This document shows, in pieces, positions 27,833 to 37,317 of a DNA stretch of 64,000 nucleotides. Location of the stretch: the NCBI GenBank assembly GCA_017999895.1, contig JAGNKY010000005.1:1-64000 (forward strand). Reading direction: 5' to 3'. The DNA is from Bacteroidales bacterium (GTDB lineage Bacteria > Bacteroidota > Bacteroidia > Bacteroidales > VadinHA17). The first letter of the stretch is position 1. Each line of letters begins with the position of its first letter. A program made the translations under genes and the position numbers. The notes under the pieces were generated by a model. The model worked only from the letters and a program-made list of their open reading frames with translations. It was not told the DNA's origin and made no database searches.

Positions 27833-29305
27833 ATGGTTGAAGAAATTATGAATTTTGATTTGCCTGTCGAGAGATCGTCAATAATAAAAGTCCTTGGCAT
27901 TGGAGGAGGTGGAAATAATGCTGTGAATCACATGTATGAAAAAGGTATACGTGATGTGAATTTTATTATATGTAACACCGATCATCAGGCTCTGGCAAAA
28001 AGCCCTGTTCCCGTGAAAGTACAGATAGGAGAATCACTTACGGAAGGCAGAGGCGCCGGAAGCAAGCCGGAGATTGGCAGACAGGCTGCCATCGAAAATA
28101 TTGATGATATAATGAAGGCCCTTTCAGGAAACACAAAAATGGTCTTTATCACTACAGGAATGGGCGGAGGGACAGGCACAGGAGCTGCACCTGTTATCGC
28201 CCAGGCATGCAAAGACGCCGGCTATCTTACTATTGCCGTCGTTACAATACCCTTTAAGTCTGAAGGAAAAATAAGGATAAAACATGCGGTTGATGGAATA
28301 AATGAATTAAAAGACTATGTTGATTCACTGCTTGTAATCAACAATGAGAAATTAAGGGAGATATACGGTGACTTGCCTGTTTCGGCAGCTTTTGCAAAAG
28401 CCGACGACGTGCTTACAACTGCCGTAAAAGGTATAGCTGAAATAATCACCGTAACAGGTTATATAAACGTTGATTTTGCGGATGTCGAAACCGTAATGAA
28501 AGATTCGGGCGTTGCACTTATGGGTATGGGTTCGGCCACAGGCAGCGAAAGAGCTATAAAGGCAATTGAAAATGCACTATCTTCGCCTCTGTTAAACTCG
28601 AATGATATAACAGGAGCAAAAAGCATACTCATAAACATTATGACCGGATGCGGGGAATATGAACTTACAATGGACGAACTGGGCGAAATAACCGATTATC
28701 TATATGAAGTGGCTTCAGATGATGCACTTATAATAAGAGGTCTATCAAGAGATCCTTCAATTAAGGAGGAGATAAGTGTTACTGTCATTGCAACAGGATT
28801 TGAAGCCAACAGCATCTTCCAGCCTTATAGACCGCCCAGACCTGAAATACTGCCGCTTTCTTCAACCAGAACGGAAGAGCAGGTAAAGGTAATTACTGAA
28901 GAATCTAAAAATGTTTTTTCAGTTCATAATAAATCAAAAAAAAGTGTGATATCAAGTATTGAGGACGATTTACAAGGAGAAATAGACTTTGGACTACAGG
29001 ATTCCTCTTCAAAGCAAAAGACAAAGCAGACAGGGAAAGATGATAAGTTGAAATCTGAATTAACTCTTCAAAAAGTAAAACACATGCAAGACATGCTTAA
29101 GAAAGAAGGATTATCAGGTCAAAGCATAAAAGACAATATAGAGACGTTTGAAGAAGTGCCGGCTTATGTGCGTAAAAATCTGACACTTGGCGCACCAGAG
29201 AATAAATCAAGCAGCAAAGTCTCGAAGTTCACTCTTTCGACAGATGAAAATGAAGGACCTATTTTGAGAGAAGACAATGCTTACCTCAATGATAATGTTG
29301 ACTGA
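27833..29305 (+). CDS. ftsZ: Cell division protein FtsZ
   Basis: FtsZ is the tubulin-like GTPase that forms the division ring. The 490-residue protein has GIGGGGNNAVNHM near 22, the tubulin signature MGGGTGTGAAPVIA near 107, and a long unstructured linker (about 340-470). It ends in DNAYLNDNVD, the C-terminal peptide form seen in Bacteroidetes. It is about 100 residues longer than E. coli FtsZ because of the linker. A porin gene starts two bases after its stop. Confidence 0.97.
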   Translation: MVEEIMNFDLPVERSSIIKVLGIGGGGNNAVNHMYEKGIRDVNFIICNTDHQALAKSPVPVKVQIGESLTEGRGAGSKPEIGRQAAIENIDDIMKALSGNTKMVFITTGMGGGTGTGAAPVIAQACKDAGYLTIAVVTIPFKSEGKIRIKHAVDGINELKDYVDSLLVINNEKLREIYGDLPVSAAFAKADDVLTTAVKGIAEIITVTGYINVDFADVETVMKDSGVALMGMGSATGSERAIKAIENALSSPLLNSNDITGAKSILINIMTGCGEYELTMDELGEITDYLYEVASDDALIIRGLSRDPSIKEEISVTVIATGFEANSIFQPYRPPRPEILPLSSTRTEEQVKVITEESKNVFSVHNKSKKSVISSIEDDLQGEIDFGLQDSSSKQKTKQTGKDDKLKSELTLQKVKHMQDMLKKEGLSGQSIKDNIETFEEVPAYVRKNLTLGAPENKSSSKVSKFTLSTDENEGPILREDNAYLNDNVD

Positions 29306-29307
29306 TA

Positions 29308-31233
29308 ATGCGGAGGAAAGGAACAGTTATAATATTGTCACTGTTGACCCTATTTCACTCCGCATTTAGCCAGGGGAAAGATACTTTAAATATACCTCTT
29401 GTTTCACAATGGACACTTTCTGACGATTATACCGAAGAGATAAGAACCGATGTAGATACGGCATTTACACTTTTTCACCGGTATAGAATTACCGACAAAT
29501 TCTCACCCATGAATGCTTTCCCCGGAAACTACGGGCAACCTTTATACCAGATTAATTTCTTCGATAGAATTACCAACCCTGATATGTTCCTTTATCGGTT
29601 CTACTATCCTTATATGCATGTCGCTTCTAATCCGATATTCATGGATACAAAAGTTCCTTTTACAGAAGCGGTTTTCACCTATGCAGGTGCGCGGGAAACA
29701 GCGGACCAGACTTTTCGTATCAGACATACGCAGAATGTAAACAGACTTCTTAATTTCGGACTTGTTTACGATATAGTAAACAGTCGTGGTCAATATAGTT
29801 ACCAGAAAACAAATGATGAGGCGTTTACATTTCATACATCATACCGAGGCGAAAAATACAAGGTTTATTTCTCAGCAGGAATAAACAATATCGAAAATTC
29901 TGAAAACGGAGGAATTGTAGACGAAGGCCAGCTTAAAACTTTTGCCACACGCGACGTGGAGGTTAAGCTTGGATCTTTAAACAAAGCAAAAAATGTATTG
30001 AAAAACAATGACATCCTTCTCGTTCAGCGACTGACTGTAGGAAGCAGAAAACAACAAAGCGATACTCTTAAAGCAGCCACTAAAGGAAATGCAGGATTGA
30101 ACGGCACCTTTTCTCATATTTTTGTATGGGAAAAGTCGCGCAGATCATATTCCGACGATAGCCCATTATCAGGATTTTACGATACTGCTTTTATAAATAG
30201 CATTGCAACATTTGATTCATTATCAGAAAGAAGTGTAAAAAATACACTTCGTTTTGATTTTACAACGGATCCAAGCCGGAAATTCAGACTTGGTGGAGGA
30301 GCTGGAATTACAAACGAGATTTTCAGGTATAGTCAGATTGTTCCGTCGTCTTCTTCTCCTCCCTCCGATACGGCAGTGTGGCATAAAAGTAATAACGCTC
30401 TAAAAGGATTGTTGTTCAACGATATAGGCAAAAAATTTCGATGGAAAGCTAAAGGGGAATTATATCTTACAGGCTTCAGGGCAGGCGACTTCAATGTTGA
30501 AGCAAATATCACGAAAATATTCGGAGAAAAAGATAAATCAATTTCATGGGACATTTACGGCTCTATTTCGTCCACAAAGCCTTCAATCTGGTATTATCAA
30601 TGGGGAAGCAACCATTTTGTCTGGAATAATGATTTCCTCAAGGAATTTCGAATGGAAGGAGGGACGAAATTTCACTATCCGGAAAGAAAATTTTCTGTAA
30701 GGTTCGACTACGGTATAATTGACAATTATACCGATTTTGGTCCGGACACTCTTCCATCTCAGCACCATGGAGGATTATCAGTTGCTTCGGCATTCCTCGA
30801 AAAAGACTTTTCGGTCTGGAAATTTCATCTGACGAACCAGGTTCTTTTACAGAAAACAAGCAATCGTGATATCCTCGACCTGCCGCTTGCTTCCCTGAAA
30901 ATTGCTGCATATTTCGAACATAATTTTCAATTCCCTGCCACCGGAGGAAACTTAAATACGCAGATTGGTGTAGATCTATTTTATCATACTTCATATTACG
31001 CGTATAATTATAATCCTTCTACCGGTGCTTTTTTCCGGCAAACCGATAAACTTATCGGGAATTATCCTTTCCTTAATGCATTCCTTAATTTGAAAGTACG
31101 ACGTACAAGAATATTTCTTACGATAGATCATTTCAATTCGGGTTTAACGGGCTATAAATATTTCCTGATCCCGGGTTATCCTCTGAATGTGAGAACATTA
31201 AGGTATGGTATAGCCTGGACATTTTATGATTAA
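29308..31233 (+). CDS. Putative outer-membrane porin (Porin_10 type)
   Basis: The 641-residue protein has a signal peptide (about 1-22, ending AFSQ) and then alternating aromatic beta-strands ending in the aromatic terminus YGIAWTFYD, as expected of an outer-membrane barrel. The opening (FPGNYGQPLYQINFFDRITNPDMFLYRFYYPYM) resembles the putative porin family Porin_10 of Bacteroidetes. Substrate unknown. It begins two bases after the ftsZ stop, so it is likely translated from the same message. Confidence 0.8.
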   Translation: MRRKGTVIILSLLTLFHSAFSQGKDTLNIPLVSQWTLSDDYTEEIRTDVDTAFTLFHRYRITDKFSPMNAFPGNYGQPLYQINFFDRITNPDMFLYRFYYPYMHVASNPIFMDTKVPFTEAVFTYAGARETADQTFRIRHTQNVNRLLNFGLVYDIVNSRGQYSYQKTNDEAFTFHTSYRGEKYKVYFSAGINNIENSENGGIVDEGQLKTFATRDVEVKLGSLNKAKNVLKNNDILLVQRLTVGSRKQQSDTLKAATKGNAGLNGTFSHIFVWEKSRRSYSDDSPLSGFYDTAFINSIATFDSLSERSVKNTLRFDFTTDPSRKFRLGGGAGITNEIFRYSQIVPSSSSPPSDTAVWHKSNNALKGLLFNDIGKKFRWKAKGELYLTGFRAGDFNVEANITKIFGEKDKSISWDIYGSISSTKPSIWYYQWGSNHFVWNNDFLKEFRMEGGTKFHYPERKFSVRFDYGIIDNYTDFGPDTLPSQHHGGLSVASAFLEKDFSVWKFHLTNQVLLQKTSNRDILDLPLASLKIAAYFEHNFQFPATGGNLNTQIGVDLFYHTSYYAYNYNPSTGAFFRQTDKLIGNYPFLNAFLNLKVRRTRIFLTIDHFNSGLTGYKYFLIPGYPLNVRTLRYGIAWTFYD

Positions 31234-31243
31234 AAAAAATTAT

Positions 31244-31251
31244 TATCTTTG
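31244..31251 (+). promoter_or_regulatory. -7 promoter element of the mltF-like gene
   Basis: TATCTTTG followed by CA matches the Bacteroidetes -7 consensus very well. The predicted start, near 31257, leaves a leader of about 30 bases before the TTG start codon at 31288. The -33 element is not clear. Confidence 0.5.
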
Positions 31252-31287
31252 CATCCTCAATTTTGGGTTTAACTAACAAAGGGTACA

Positions 31288-32703
31288 TTGATAAGAATAA
31301 AAGTATTAATAATCCCGGTTCTTTTATTGATTGCTTCGTGTGATAATCGCCAGGTAGTTAAAAATGACACACCGGAGTATATTTCTGACCTGGATGATCT
31401 CAAAATTAAAGGTAAAATAGTTGCAGTTACCGATTTCAACTCAACAAATTATTTTATTTACCATGGTACTCCAATGGGATTTCATTATGAACTACTGAAA
31501 TCTTTTTCCTCATACATTGGAGTTGACATCGAAGTGATTCCATGTAATGATATAAATGAATCTATTGAACTTTTGAATAAAGGAGAAGCCGACATTCTGG
31601 CAACCAGTCTGGCAGTAAATAACGGATGGGATACACAGGTGAGACTTACGTCGCCTGTAAGTATTTCGAGGCAGGTTCTTATACAGAGGAAGCCTAACAG
31701 ATGGAACTCCATGAGTTATGAGGAAATCGAAAATTCCTTAATTCGAAATCCTGCACTTCTCGCAGGTAAAACAATTTATGTTCAGACAGGCTCAAACGCT
31801 TCAAAAGAGATACAAAAACTTTCGGAAACCCTTGGCTCCAGAATCGAAATCATAGAAGTTCCTTTCGAGACGGAAAAAATAATATCACTTGTTGCCAGAA
31901 GAGAAATTGATTATGCAGTATGCGACGAAAATATTGCACTGGTTAATTCGAAATATTATCCGATAGTTGATGTTTCAACGGCTTTAAACATTCCTTCCAA
32001 TCTTGCATGGGGCGTCAGGAAGAATGGTTCGGAAAAACTACTTACAGCTCTGAACGAATGGCTCGCATTGATTAAAGAAAACCGGCTTTATTCGATTCTC
32101 TATTCTAAATATTTTATGAATAGGGAACTGGTGAGGATTTTTAAAAGTGACTTTTATACACTTAATACTGGGAAAATATCACCATGGGATCAATATATAA
32201 AAATTTACAGCGACTCGTTAAAGTGGGATTGGCGGCTTCTTGCCTCGCTGATATACCAGGAGTCGAGGTTCAGACATGATGCCATTTCATTGGCCGGCGC
32301 ATACGGTCTTATGCAGGTGCTACCTTCAACAGGAGAAATCTTTGGAATAGATATTACATCTTCTCCGGTAAATAACATTAAAGGCGGCGTTCTCTACCTC
32401 AAATATCTGCAAAAATTTTTTGAGAACAGAATACCGGACGAAAACGAACGGCTCAAGTTTATTCTTGCGGCATATAACGCCGGTGAAGGCAATATCCTCG
32501 ATGCCATGAGACTTGCAGAAAAATATGGGAGAGACCCTCTTTTATGGGACAATAATGTAGAGTATTTCCTGCTTAAAAAGTCTGATCCTCAGTTCTATAA
32601 CGATCCCGTTGTGCAATTCGGGTACTGCAGAGGTTCAGAACCAGTGGCATTTGTCTCTGAAATCCTCGAAAGGTATTCCGAATATTGTTATTTTCTTCCA
32701 TAA
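31288..32703 (+). CDS. MltF-like membrane-bound lytic transglycosylase (lipoprotein)
   Basis: The 471-residue protein starts at a TTG and has a lipoprotein signal ending LLIASC (cysteine near 18). A periplasmic solute-binding (SBP_bac_3-like) domain covers about 35-280 and an SLT lytic transglycosylase domain about 305-440. The catalytic glutamate lies in YQESRFRHDA, and GAYGLMQVLPSTGEIFG and AAYNAGEGN are diagnostic. This is the MltF architecture; it cleaves peptidoglycan glycan strands to 1,6-anhydro-MurNAc ends, and the first domain may sense a ligand. No ATG is available upstream. Confidence 0.9.
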   Translation: MIRIKVLIIPVLLLIASCDNRQVVKNDTPEYISDLDDLKIKGKIVAVTDFNSTNYFIYHGTPMGFHYELLKSFSSYIGVDIEVIPCNDINESIELLNKGEADILATSLAVNNGWDTQVRLTSPVSISRQVLIQRKPNRWNSMSYEEIENSLIRNPALLAGKTIYVQTGSNASKEIQKLSETLGSRIEIIEVPFETEKIISLVARREIDYAVCDENIALVNSKYYPIVDVSTALNIPSNLAWGVRKNGSEKLLTALNEWLALIKENRLYSILYSKYFMNRELVRIFKSDFYTLNTGKISPWDQYIKIYSDSLKWDWRLLASLIYQESRFRHDAISLAGAYGLMQVLPSTGEIFGIDITSSPVNNIKGGVLYLKYLQKFFENRIPDENERLKFILAAYNAGEGNILDAMRLAEKYGRDPLLWDNNVEYFLLKKSDPQFYNDPVVQFGYCRGSEPVAFVSEILERYSEYCYFLP

Positions 32704-32832
32704 AAATCATCTGAAATTATTTCTGCTTAAATTCATTATGCGAGCAAATGTTTTGAAAAATAAATTTTTCCGGTTTTTGCATGAGATACACGGATAAGTC
32801 AAATAATTTTGTTAATTTACACTTTCGTCCTT

Positions 32833-33081
32833 CCTCGGGTAACAAAAACCATAAAAAATATTGACAAAAACATTTTTGTTCCCCGTTAGGGGAACAACAT
32901 CAATAGCTTAAGGGATATATAAAATAATATTTTTCCCCGTCAGGGGATAAATATTATTTTCCATAATTCTATTAATGTCCTGCGGACAAATTCAGAAAAA
33001 TTCAATAATGCTCAGGTTATGGAATTATAAGCCCTGAGGGGCTAAATATTTTATTTTGCTTATGCTGCTTTTATCCCGAGG
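32833..33081. repeat. Palindrome-rich element with short terminal inverted repeats
   Basis: CCTCGGG (32833-32839) and CCCGAGG (33075-33081) bound a stretch containing several hairpins. They are TTGTTCCCC/GGGGAACAA (32876-32897), a near-perfect 18-bp stem with loop GTCA (32921-32960, one mismatch), TGTCC/GGACA (32976-32988) and AGCCC/GGGCT (33031-33044). It has no coding capacity. It resembles a REP/MITE-type intergenic repeat and lies just upstream of the first restriction-modification cassette. The rest of 32704-33341 shows only AT-rich DNA. Confidence 0.5.
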
Positions 33082-33319
33082 GCGTTTGCCGATGATAATC
33101 TTTAGTTTATAGTAGTAGTTGATATTGATAAAATATTTTATAAACGAATAGGGGCACTAAAAATAAAAAAATTATTATTGATTATCAATGTTTTATATTT
33201 GTATTCCGAAAAAAGACGAAAAAAGTGCTTCGAAATCCGTCACTGTCCATGTGCAAAAAAGTTAATTAAAAACTAATAATTTACAACATGTAAATAATTT
33301 TTTCATTGTACTTTTTTAC

Positions 33320-33327
33320 TATTTTTG
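33320..33327 (+). promoter_or_regulatory. -7 promoter element of restriction-modification cassette 1
   Basis: TATTTTTG matches TAnnTTTG and ends 14 bases before the ATG at 33342, giving a very short leader. A second match, TATATTTG, lies at 33194-33201. The position argues for the ATG at 33342 over an in-frame TTG at 33306. Confidence 0.4.
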
Positions 33328-33341
33328 TTAAAAACAAGACT

Positions 33342-34721
33342 ATGATTACTAAAGAATATATAAAAGAACTGAAATCTAATAGAAACGGAGATTTTCAAAG
33401 ATTGATTAAAGAACAAAAAGATATCGGTAATATAATCTTTATTCTTGAAAATCTTGGACAATTACAGGATGATTTTGATGGTAGATGGTTACTTGATTTA
33501 ATAAACCATAAAAATTCACAAGTTCGGTATTGGGCAGTAAAGAATATTGGAAAATTAAATAATGTAGATTATATTACTTACTTGAAAGATATTGCAGACG
33601 GGGATCCTGATACCAATGTTAGGCGAGAAGCAGTTTCTTCCATAGGTAGAATGAGAAGGCCTGAATTGAAGGATATTTTCATAAAGAAATTAAATGATAA
33701 TGATCCAAAAGTTGTATGCCAGGCTATAAGAGGATTGTTAGTTTTTAAAGGGGATAATAGTGTTGACGAAAAATTGAAGCCTCTCATTAACCATGAAAAT
33801 GAAATGATACGGACAGTTATTTACAAAGAATATTTTTCTGAAATTAAAAATAACAATTCAATTCCTCATACAGAAACATACGATTTTCTGAAAAATGTTG
33901 TGGTTAATGCAGAAACTATCTCTACGATGAAACTGATACCGGAAGAAGCAGTACACCTTACTTTTACCTCACCTCCCTATTATAATGCACGAGATTATTC
34001 AATTTATCCAAGTTATAAAGCTTATTTGGAGTTTTTAACAGAAACATTTAAAGAGGTTCACAGAATAACTAAAGAAGGAAGGTTTTTTATTCTAAACACA
34101 TCTCCAATAATAATACCTCGTGTAAGCCGTCAACATTCGAGTATTCGGTATCCAATTCCATTCGATATACATCATGACCTGGTAAATATGGGGTGGGAGT
34201 TTATTGACGATATTATCTGGATAAAACCTGAGGTAAGTGTAAAAGACCGTAATGGGGGTTTTAAACAGCATAGAAAACCATTGGCTTATAAGCCAAATAA
34301 TGTTACAGAATATTTAATGGTTTATCGGAAAAAAACAAGTAAATTAATAGACTGGAATATTCGTCAATATGATTATAAAACAGTTGAAGAAAGTAAAGTA
34401 CGGGGAGATTATGAAACAAGAAATACTTGGTTTATAGATCCTTGTTTTGATAAAGTACATTCAGCCGTTTTCCCTATAGAACTTTGTAACAGAGTAGTAA
34501 AATTTTATTCTTTCAAAAATGACCTTATATTTGATCCTTTTGGTGGAAGTGGTACACTTGGTAAAGCTGCTTTTAATCTTGGTAGATACTTCTTTATGAC
34601 TGAACAGGACCAAAAGTATTTTGAAAGAATTAAAAGTAACTTTTCTGATGGTAATGTTTTTAATAAAATTGTTCCAAAATTTTTGTCATTTAAAGAATTT
34701 TCTGATACTATAAAATTATGA
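33342..34721 (+). CDS. HEAT-repeat domain fused to type II DNA methyltransferase
   Basis: From the ATG at 33342 the protein has 459 residues. Residues about 35-165 form HEAT-like helical repeats (VRYWAVKNIGKL, VRREAVSSIGRM, VVCQAIRGLL). Residues about 180-435 form a beta-class amino-methyltransferase with S210-P-P-Y213 (motif IV) before D398-P-F-G-G-S-G-T405 (motif I). SPPY suggests N4-cytosine or N6-adenine methylation. Its stop overlaps the downstream CfrBI-like nuclease by four bases, so it should protect that enzyme's site. The HEAT extension is unusual for such a small enzyme and may aid DNA or nuclease binding. The gene is AT-rich compared with its neighbours, which suggests horizontal transfer. 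Confidence 0.87.
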   Translation: MITKEYIKELKSNRNGDFQRLIKEQKDIGNIIFILENLGQLQDDFDGRWLLDLINHKNSQVRYWAVKNIGKLNNVDYITYLKDIADGDPDTNVRREAVSSIGRMRRPELKDIFIKKLNDNDPKVVCQAIRGLLVFKGDNSVDEKLKPLINHENEMIRTVIYKEYFSEIKNNNSIPHTETYDFLKNVVVNAETISTMKLIPEEAVHLTFTSPPYYNARDYSIYPSYKAYLEFLTETFKEVHRITKEGRFFILNTSPIIIPRVSRQHSSIRYPIPFDIHHDLVNMGWEFIDDIIWIKPEVSVKDRNGGFKQHRKPLAYKPNNVTEYLMVYRKKTSKLIDWNIRQYDYKTVEESKVRGDYETRNTWFIDPCFDKVHSAVFPIELCNRVVKFYSFKNDLIFDPFGGSGTLGKAAFNLGRYFFMTEQDQKYFERIKSNFSDGNVFNKIVPKFLSFKEFSDTIKL

Positions 34722-35638
34722 CATTAACTAAAGAAGTTACAAAAAATATTATTCGGAAATTATTGCATGGTGAGGATTACAGAATAGAAGTAGTCAGCTT
34801 AATAAATGCAGAGTTTTTACAATTTGCAATAGATTTCTTTAAGAAGATTGTTTATGCAAAACTTGAAAATGAAAACATTACCGTTGACTGGTACAAAAAA
34901 GTATTTTTGAATCCTGAGCTTTCTGCAAAAGAAATAGCAATAAATTCAGGTTTGAATAAAAAAACAATACATAACATGTTTAATTCTTCTACAAAAGAAA
35001 TTATAATTGATGCATCAAACGAGCATTACGATATTTTGTATAACAATATTAAGGAATTAATTGAACATGAACAGGGATTAGAACTCACATTGACAATAAA
35101 GTTTAAAGGTGTGAGTGTAGATTTAAACATTAGTGAAAGTTTGATAGTTATTAATACTCTTGCTGTAAAGAGGGCGGAATTACGAGGCGGTTTGTGGAGT
35201 ACAGCAGGTAAAAGAGTTGAAAAACCATTAATGCTAACTCTTTGTAAATTATATAAGGTTCCTGATGAGAATTATATCACCAAAATTAAGGGAAAAACAA
35301 CGAGTGAAGATTTTGAAAGAGAAATAGACTTTTATTTGATAAACAATGGGAATGAATATCGGTGTGAAGTTAAGTTAATGGGTATAGGTAATCCTGAAAG
35401 TGCTGATGCTGTAATTGCCAGAGATAGCAAAGTTTTTGTAGCTGATAAGTTATCAGAGACTAATAAAAGGCAGCTTGATAGTTTAAAAATAAACTGGATT
35501 GAACTTCGATGTGCCGAGGGTTATAAGAGATTCGCAAAGGCTTTAAAAAATTTACAAATTCAGCATGTTGAATATAATGGTTCTTTAGATAAAGACCTAA
35601 GCAATATTTTTGACGAAATTTTTAATGGGAAAAGATAA
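34718..35638 (+). CDS. CfrBI-like type II restriction endonuclease
   Basis: The 306-residue protein resembles the CfrBI restriction family. The conserved block LAVKRAELRGGLWSTAGKRV lies at 148-167, followed by KPLMLTLCKLY. A PD-(D/E)xK-type centre is visible as D204 (EREIDFYL) and E217-V-K219 (RCEVKLMG). An N-terminal helical part (about 1-110) includes a possible helix-turn-helix (SAKEIAINSGLNKKTIHNMF). CfrBI itself recognises CCWWGG; the target here is not known. It overlaps the methyltransferase gene by four bases and is probably coupled to it. The 200 bases that follow hold nothing recognisable. Confidence 0.8.
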   Translation: MTLTKEVTKNIIRKLLHGEDYRIEVVSLINAEFLQFAIDFFKKIVYAKLENENITVDWYKKVFLNPELSAKEIAINSGLNKKTIHNMFNSSTKEIIIDASNEHYDILYNNIKELIEHEQGLELTLTIKFKGVSVDLNISESLIVINTLAVKRAELRGGLWSTAGKRVEKPLMLTLCKLYKVPDENYITKIKGKTTSEDFEREIDFYLINNGNEYRCEVKLMGIGNPESADAVIARDSKVFVADKLSETNKRQLDSLKINWIELRCAEGYKRFAKALKNLQIQHVEYNGSLDKDLSNIFDEIFNGKR

Positions 35639-35846
35639 AGGATGAAATTGCTTAAACCCTTTAAAAAAGTAAAAATAAATTAGAGAGATTTGAATAAGCC
35701 GGAAGGCATAGAGAATCTGAACGTAAGCATCGGGTTATAAAACGTTTTTCTTCCTGAGCTTCGCAGGAGCGGACTGTATGTGGTTTGTTTATATTTTGTA
35801 AAACAAATCTTTTGTCCCAGTCTCCCATAAAAGTTGGCCGAAAAAA

Positions 35847-37091
35847 TCAGTCGAACCTTATTGCCTTTACCGGAGTTATACGGCTGATGATATGGGCAGG
35901 TACAAGCAGAATAAACAGTATTATTGCCATAGTGCCTACATTAAGCAGTATGATATTCAGGACATCAAGGTTGATAGGAACTGTTTTAAGATAATATGAA
36001 GAAGGATCGAGCGATATTAGGCCTGTTTTAAGTTGCAGTAATCCGAGCCCGATCCCTATAATATTACCCCAGAAAAGTCCTTTGGATATCAACCATGCGG
36101 CCTGGTACATGAATATTTTTCTGATTGTTCCATCTTCAGCTCCCAATGCCTTTAAGATGCCTATCATATTTGTCTTTTCGAGTATCAATATGATAAGCCC
36201 GGATATCATGTTGAAACCGGCAACAATAAGCATCAGAACTATTATGATAACGACATTGGTATCCTGAAAATTAAGCCAGTCGAATATCTGAGGATATCTC
36301 ATCCTGATATTTGTAACCTTTACTTTGATTTCATCAGGATTTATCCTGTAACCAATTGCATCCCTCACCAGATAGGTCATCAAATCGAGTTTGTCGAAAT
36401 CGTCTATGAATATTTCGAATCCGCTTATTTCGTCATCTTTCCAGCCGTTGAGACGGCGGATATGATGAATATCGCAGAATACATATATCCTGTCGAACTC
36501 TTCGAGGCTTGTTTCATATATTCCGCTTATTGTGAATTTCCTCATACGGGGCGGATCCTGGATAAAATGCATGGCGAACGAGTCACCTGTTTTCAGGCGA
36601 AGCATCGAAGCAAGTTTTTTCGAAATGATTACATTATTTGTTGGTGTGGAATCGTTTACGGTAAAAACTGAACCTTCGACAATACAACTGCGGAAATAAC
36701 TCCAGTCGAAATCGGAACTGATACCTTTTAGCACCACACCCTGTATATCTTCATCAGTCTTGATTATACCGGCTTTGGTTCCATATACTTCGATATGCTT
36801 TATACCTGGAAGTTCCTTTAATCGAGGTAAGAAATCGAAATTGGTGCTTATCGGTGCAGTTTCATAGGATATATTGGAATCAAAATTAACTATCTGAATA
36901 TGAGAACCAAATCCAACAACTTTGTCGGTTATCTGCTGTTTGAATCCAGTAAGGACTGCCACAGCAAGGATCATTACCGCCAGACTAACGGCAATACCGG
37001 TTACGGCAATAACATTAATCGGCCTGGAAAATGATGCTCCCTGGCGTTTTTCTTTTATCAGTCGTTGTGCTATAAAATATGGCAGGTTCAT
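35847..37091 (-). CDS. LolC/LolE-type ABC transporter permease (FtsX family)
   Basis: The protein has 414 residues from the ATG at 37091. That start is preferred because the -7 element at 37107-37114 would begin transcription inside the longer frame. A first membrane helix (about 25-47) is followed by a periplasmic MacB_PCD-like domain (about 50-250) and three C-terminal helices of an FtsX domain (about 265-405). The N-terminus MNLPYFIAQRLIKEKRQ is typical of LolC/LolE, which release lipoproteins from the inner membrane with LolD. No LolD-like ATPase is adjacent. Confidence 0.88.
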   Translation of the reverse strand: MNLPYFIAQRLIKEKRQGASFSRPINVIAVTGIAVSLAVMILAVAVLTGFKQQITDKVVGFGSHIQIVNFDSNISYETAPISTNFDFLPRLKELPGIKHIEVYGTKAGIIKTDEDIQGVVLKGISSDFDWSYFRSCIVEGSVFTVNDSTPTNNVIISKKLASMLRLKTGDSFAMHFIQDPPRMRKFTISGIYETSLEEFDRIYVFCDIHHIRRLNGWKDDEISGFEIFIDDFDKLDLMTYLVRDAIGYRINPDEIKVKVTNIRMRYPQIFDWLNFQDTNVVIIIVLMLIVAGFNMISGLIILILEKTNMIGILKALGAEDGTIRKIFMYQAAWLISKGLFWGNIIGIGLGLLQLKTGLISLDPSSYYLKTVPINLDVLNIILLNVGTMAIILFILLVPAHIISRITPVKAIRFD

Positions 37092-37106
37092 GTTCAATAT
37101 GGTTTT

Positions 37107-37114
37107 CAAATATA
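37107..37114 (-). promoter_or_regulatory. -7 promoter element of the LolC/E-type permease gene
   Basis: The minus strand reads TATATTTG, matching TAnnTTTG, 15 bases before the ATG at 37091. Confidence 0.4.
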
Positions 37115-37274
37115 GGAAATTCACCACGGATGACACTGATTAGCACTGATTATTTAAAGCAACTACCCATGTCAACTCCGTGCAACCCGTGGTGAACAGG
37201 GATTCGATTTTATCCTCAGCCAGATTGTGCACTCTATATCCGACGTCGAGTTTTTACTTGTAAATGAAAATCGT

Positions 37275-37282
37275 TAGATTTG
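37275..37282 (+). promoter_or_regulatory. -7 promoter element of the namZ-like gene
   Basis: TAGATTTG matches TAnnTTTG, with a predicted start near 37288. It supports the ATG at 37318 over an in-frame ATG at 37264 that would lie upstream of the transcript. Confidence 0.4.
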
Positions 37283-37317
37283 TTTTTTCTGATAGAATAT
37301 TCTTAATACATTCATAT

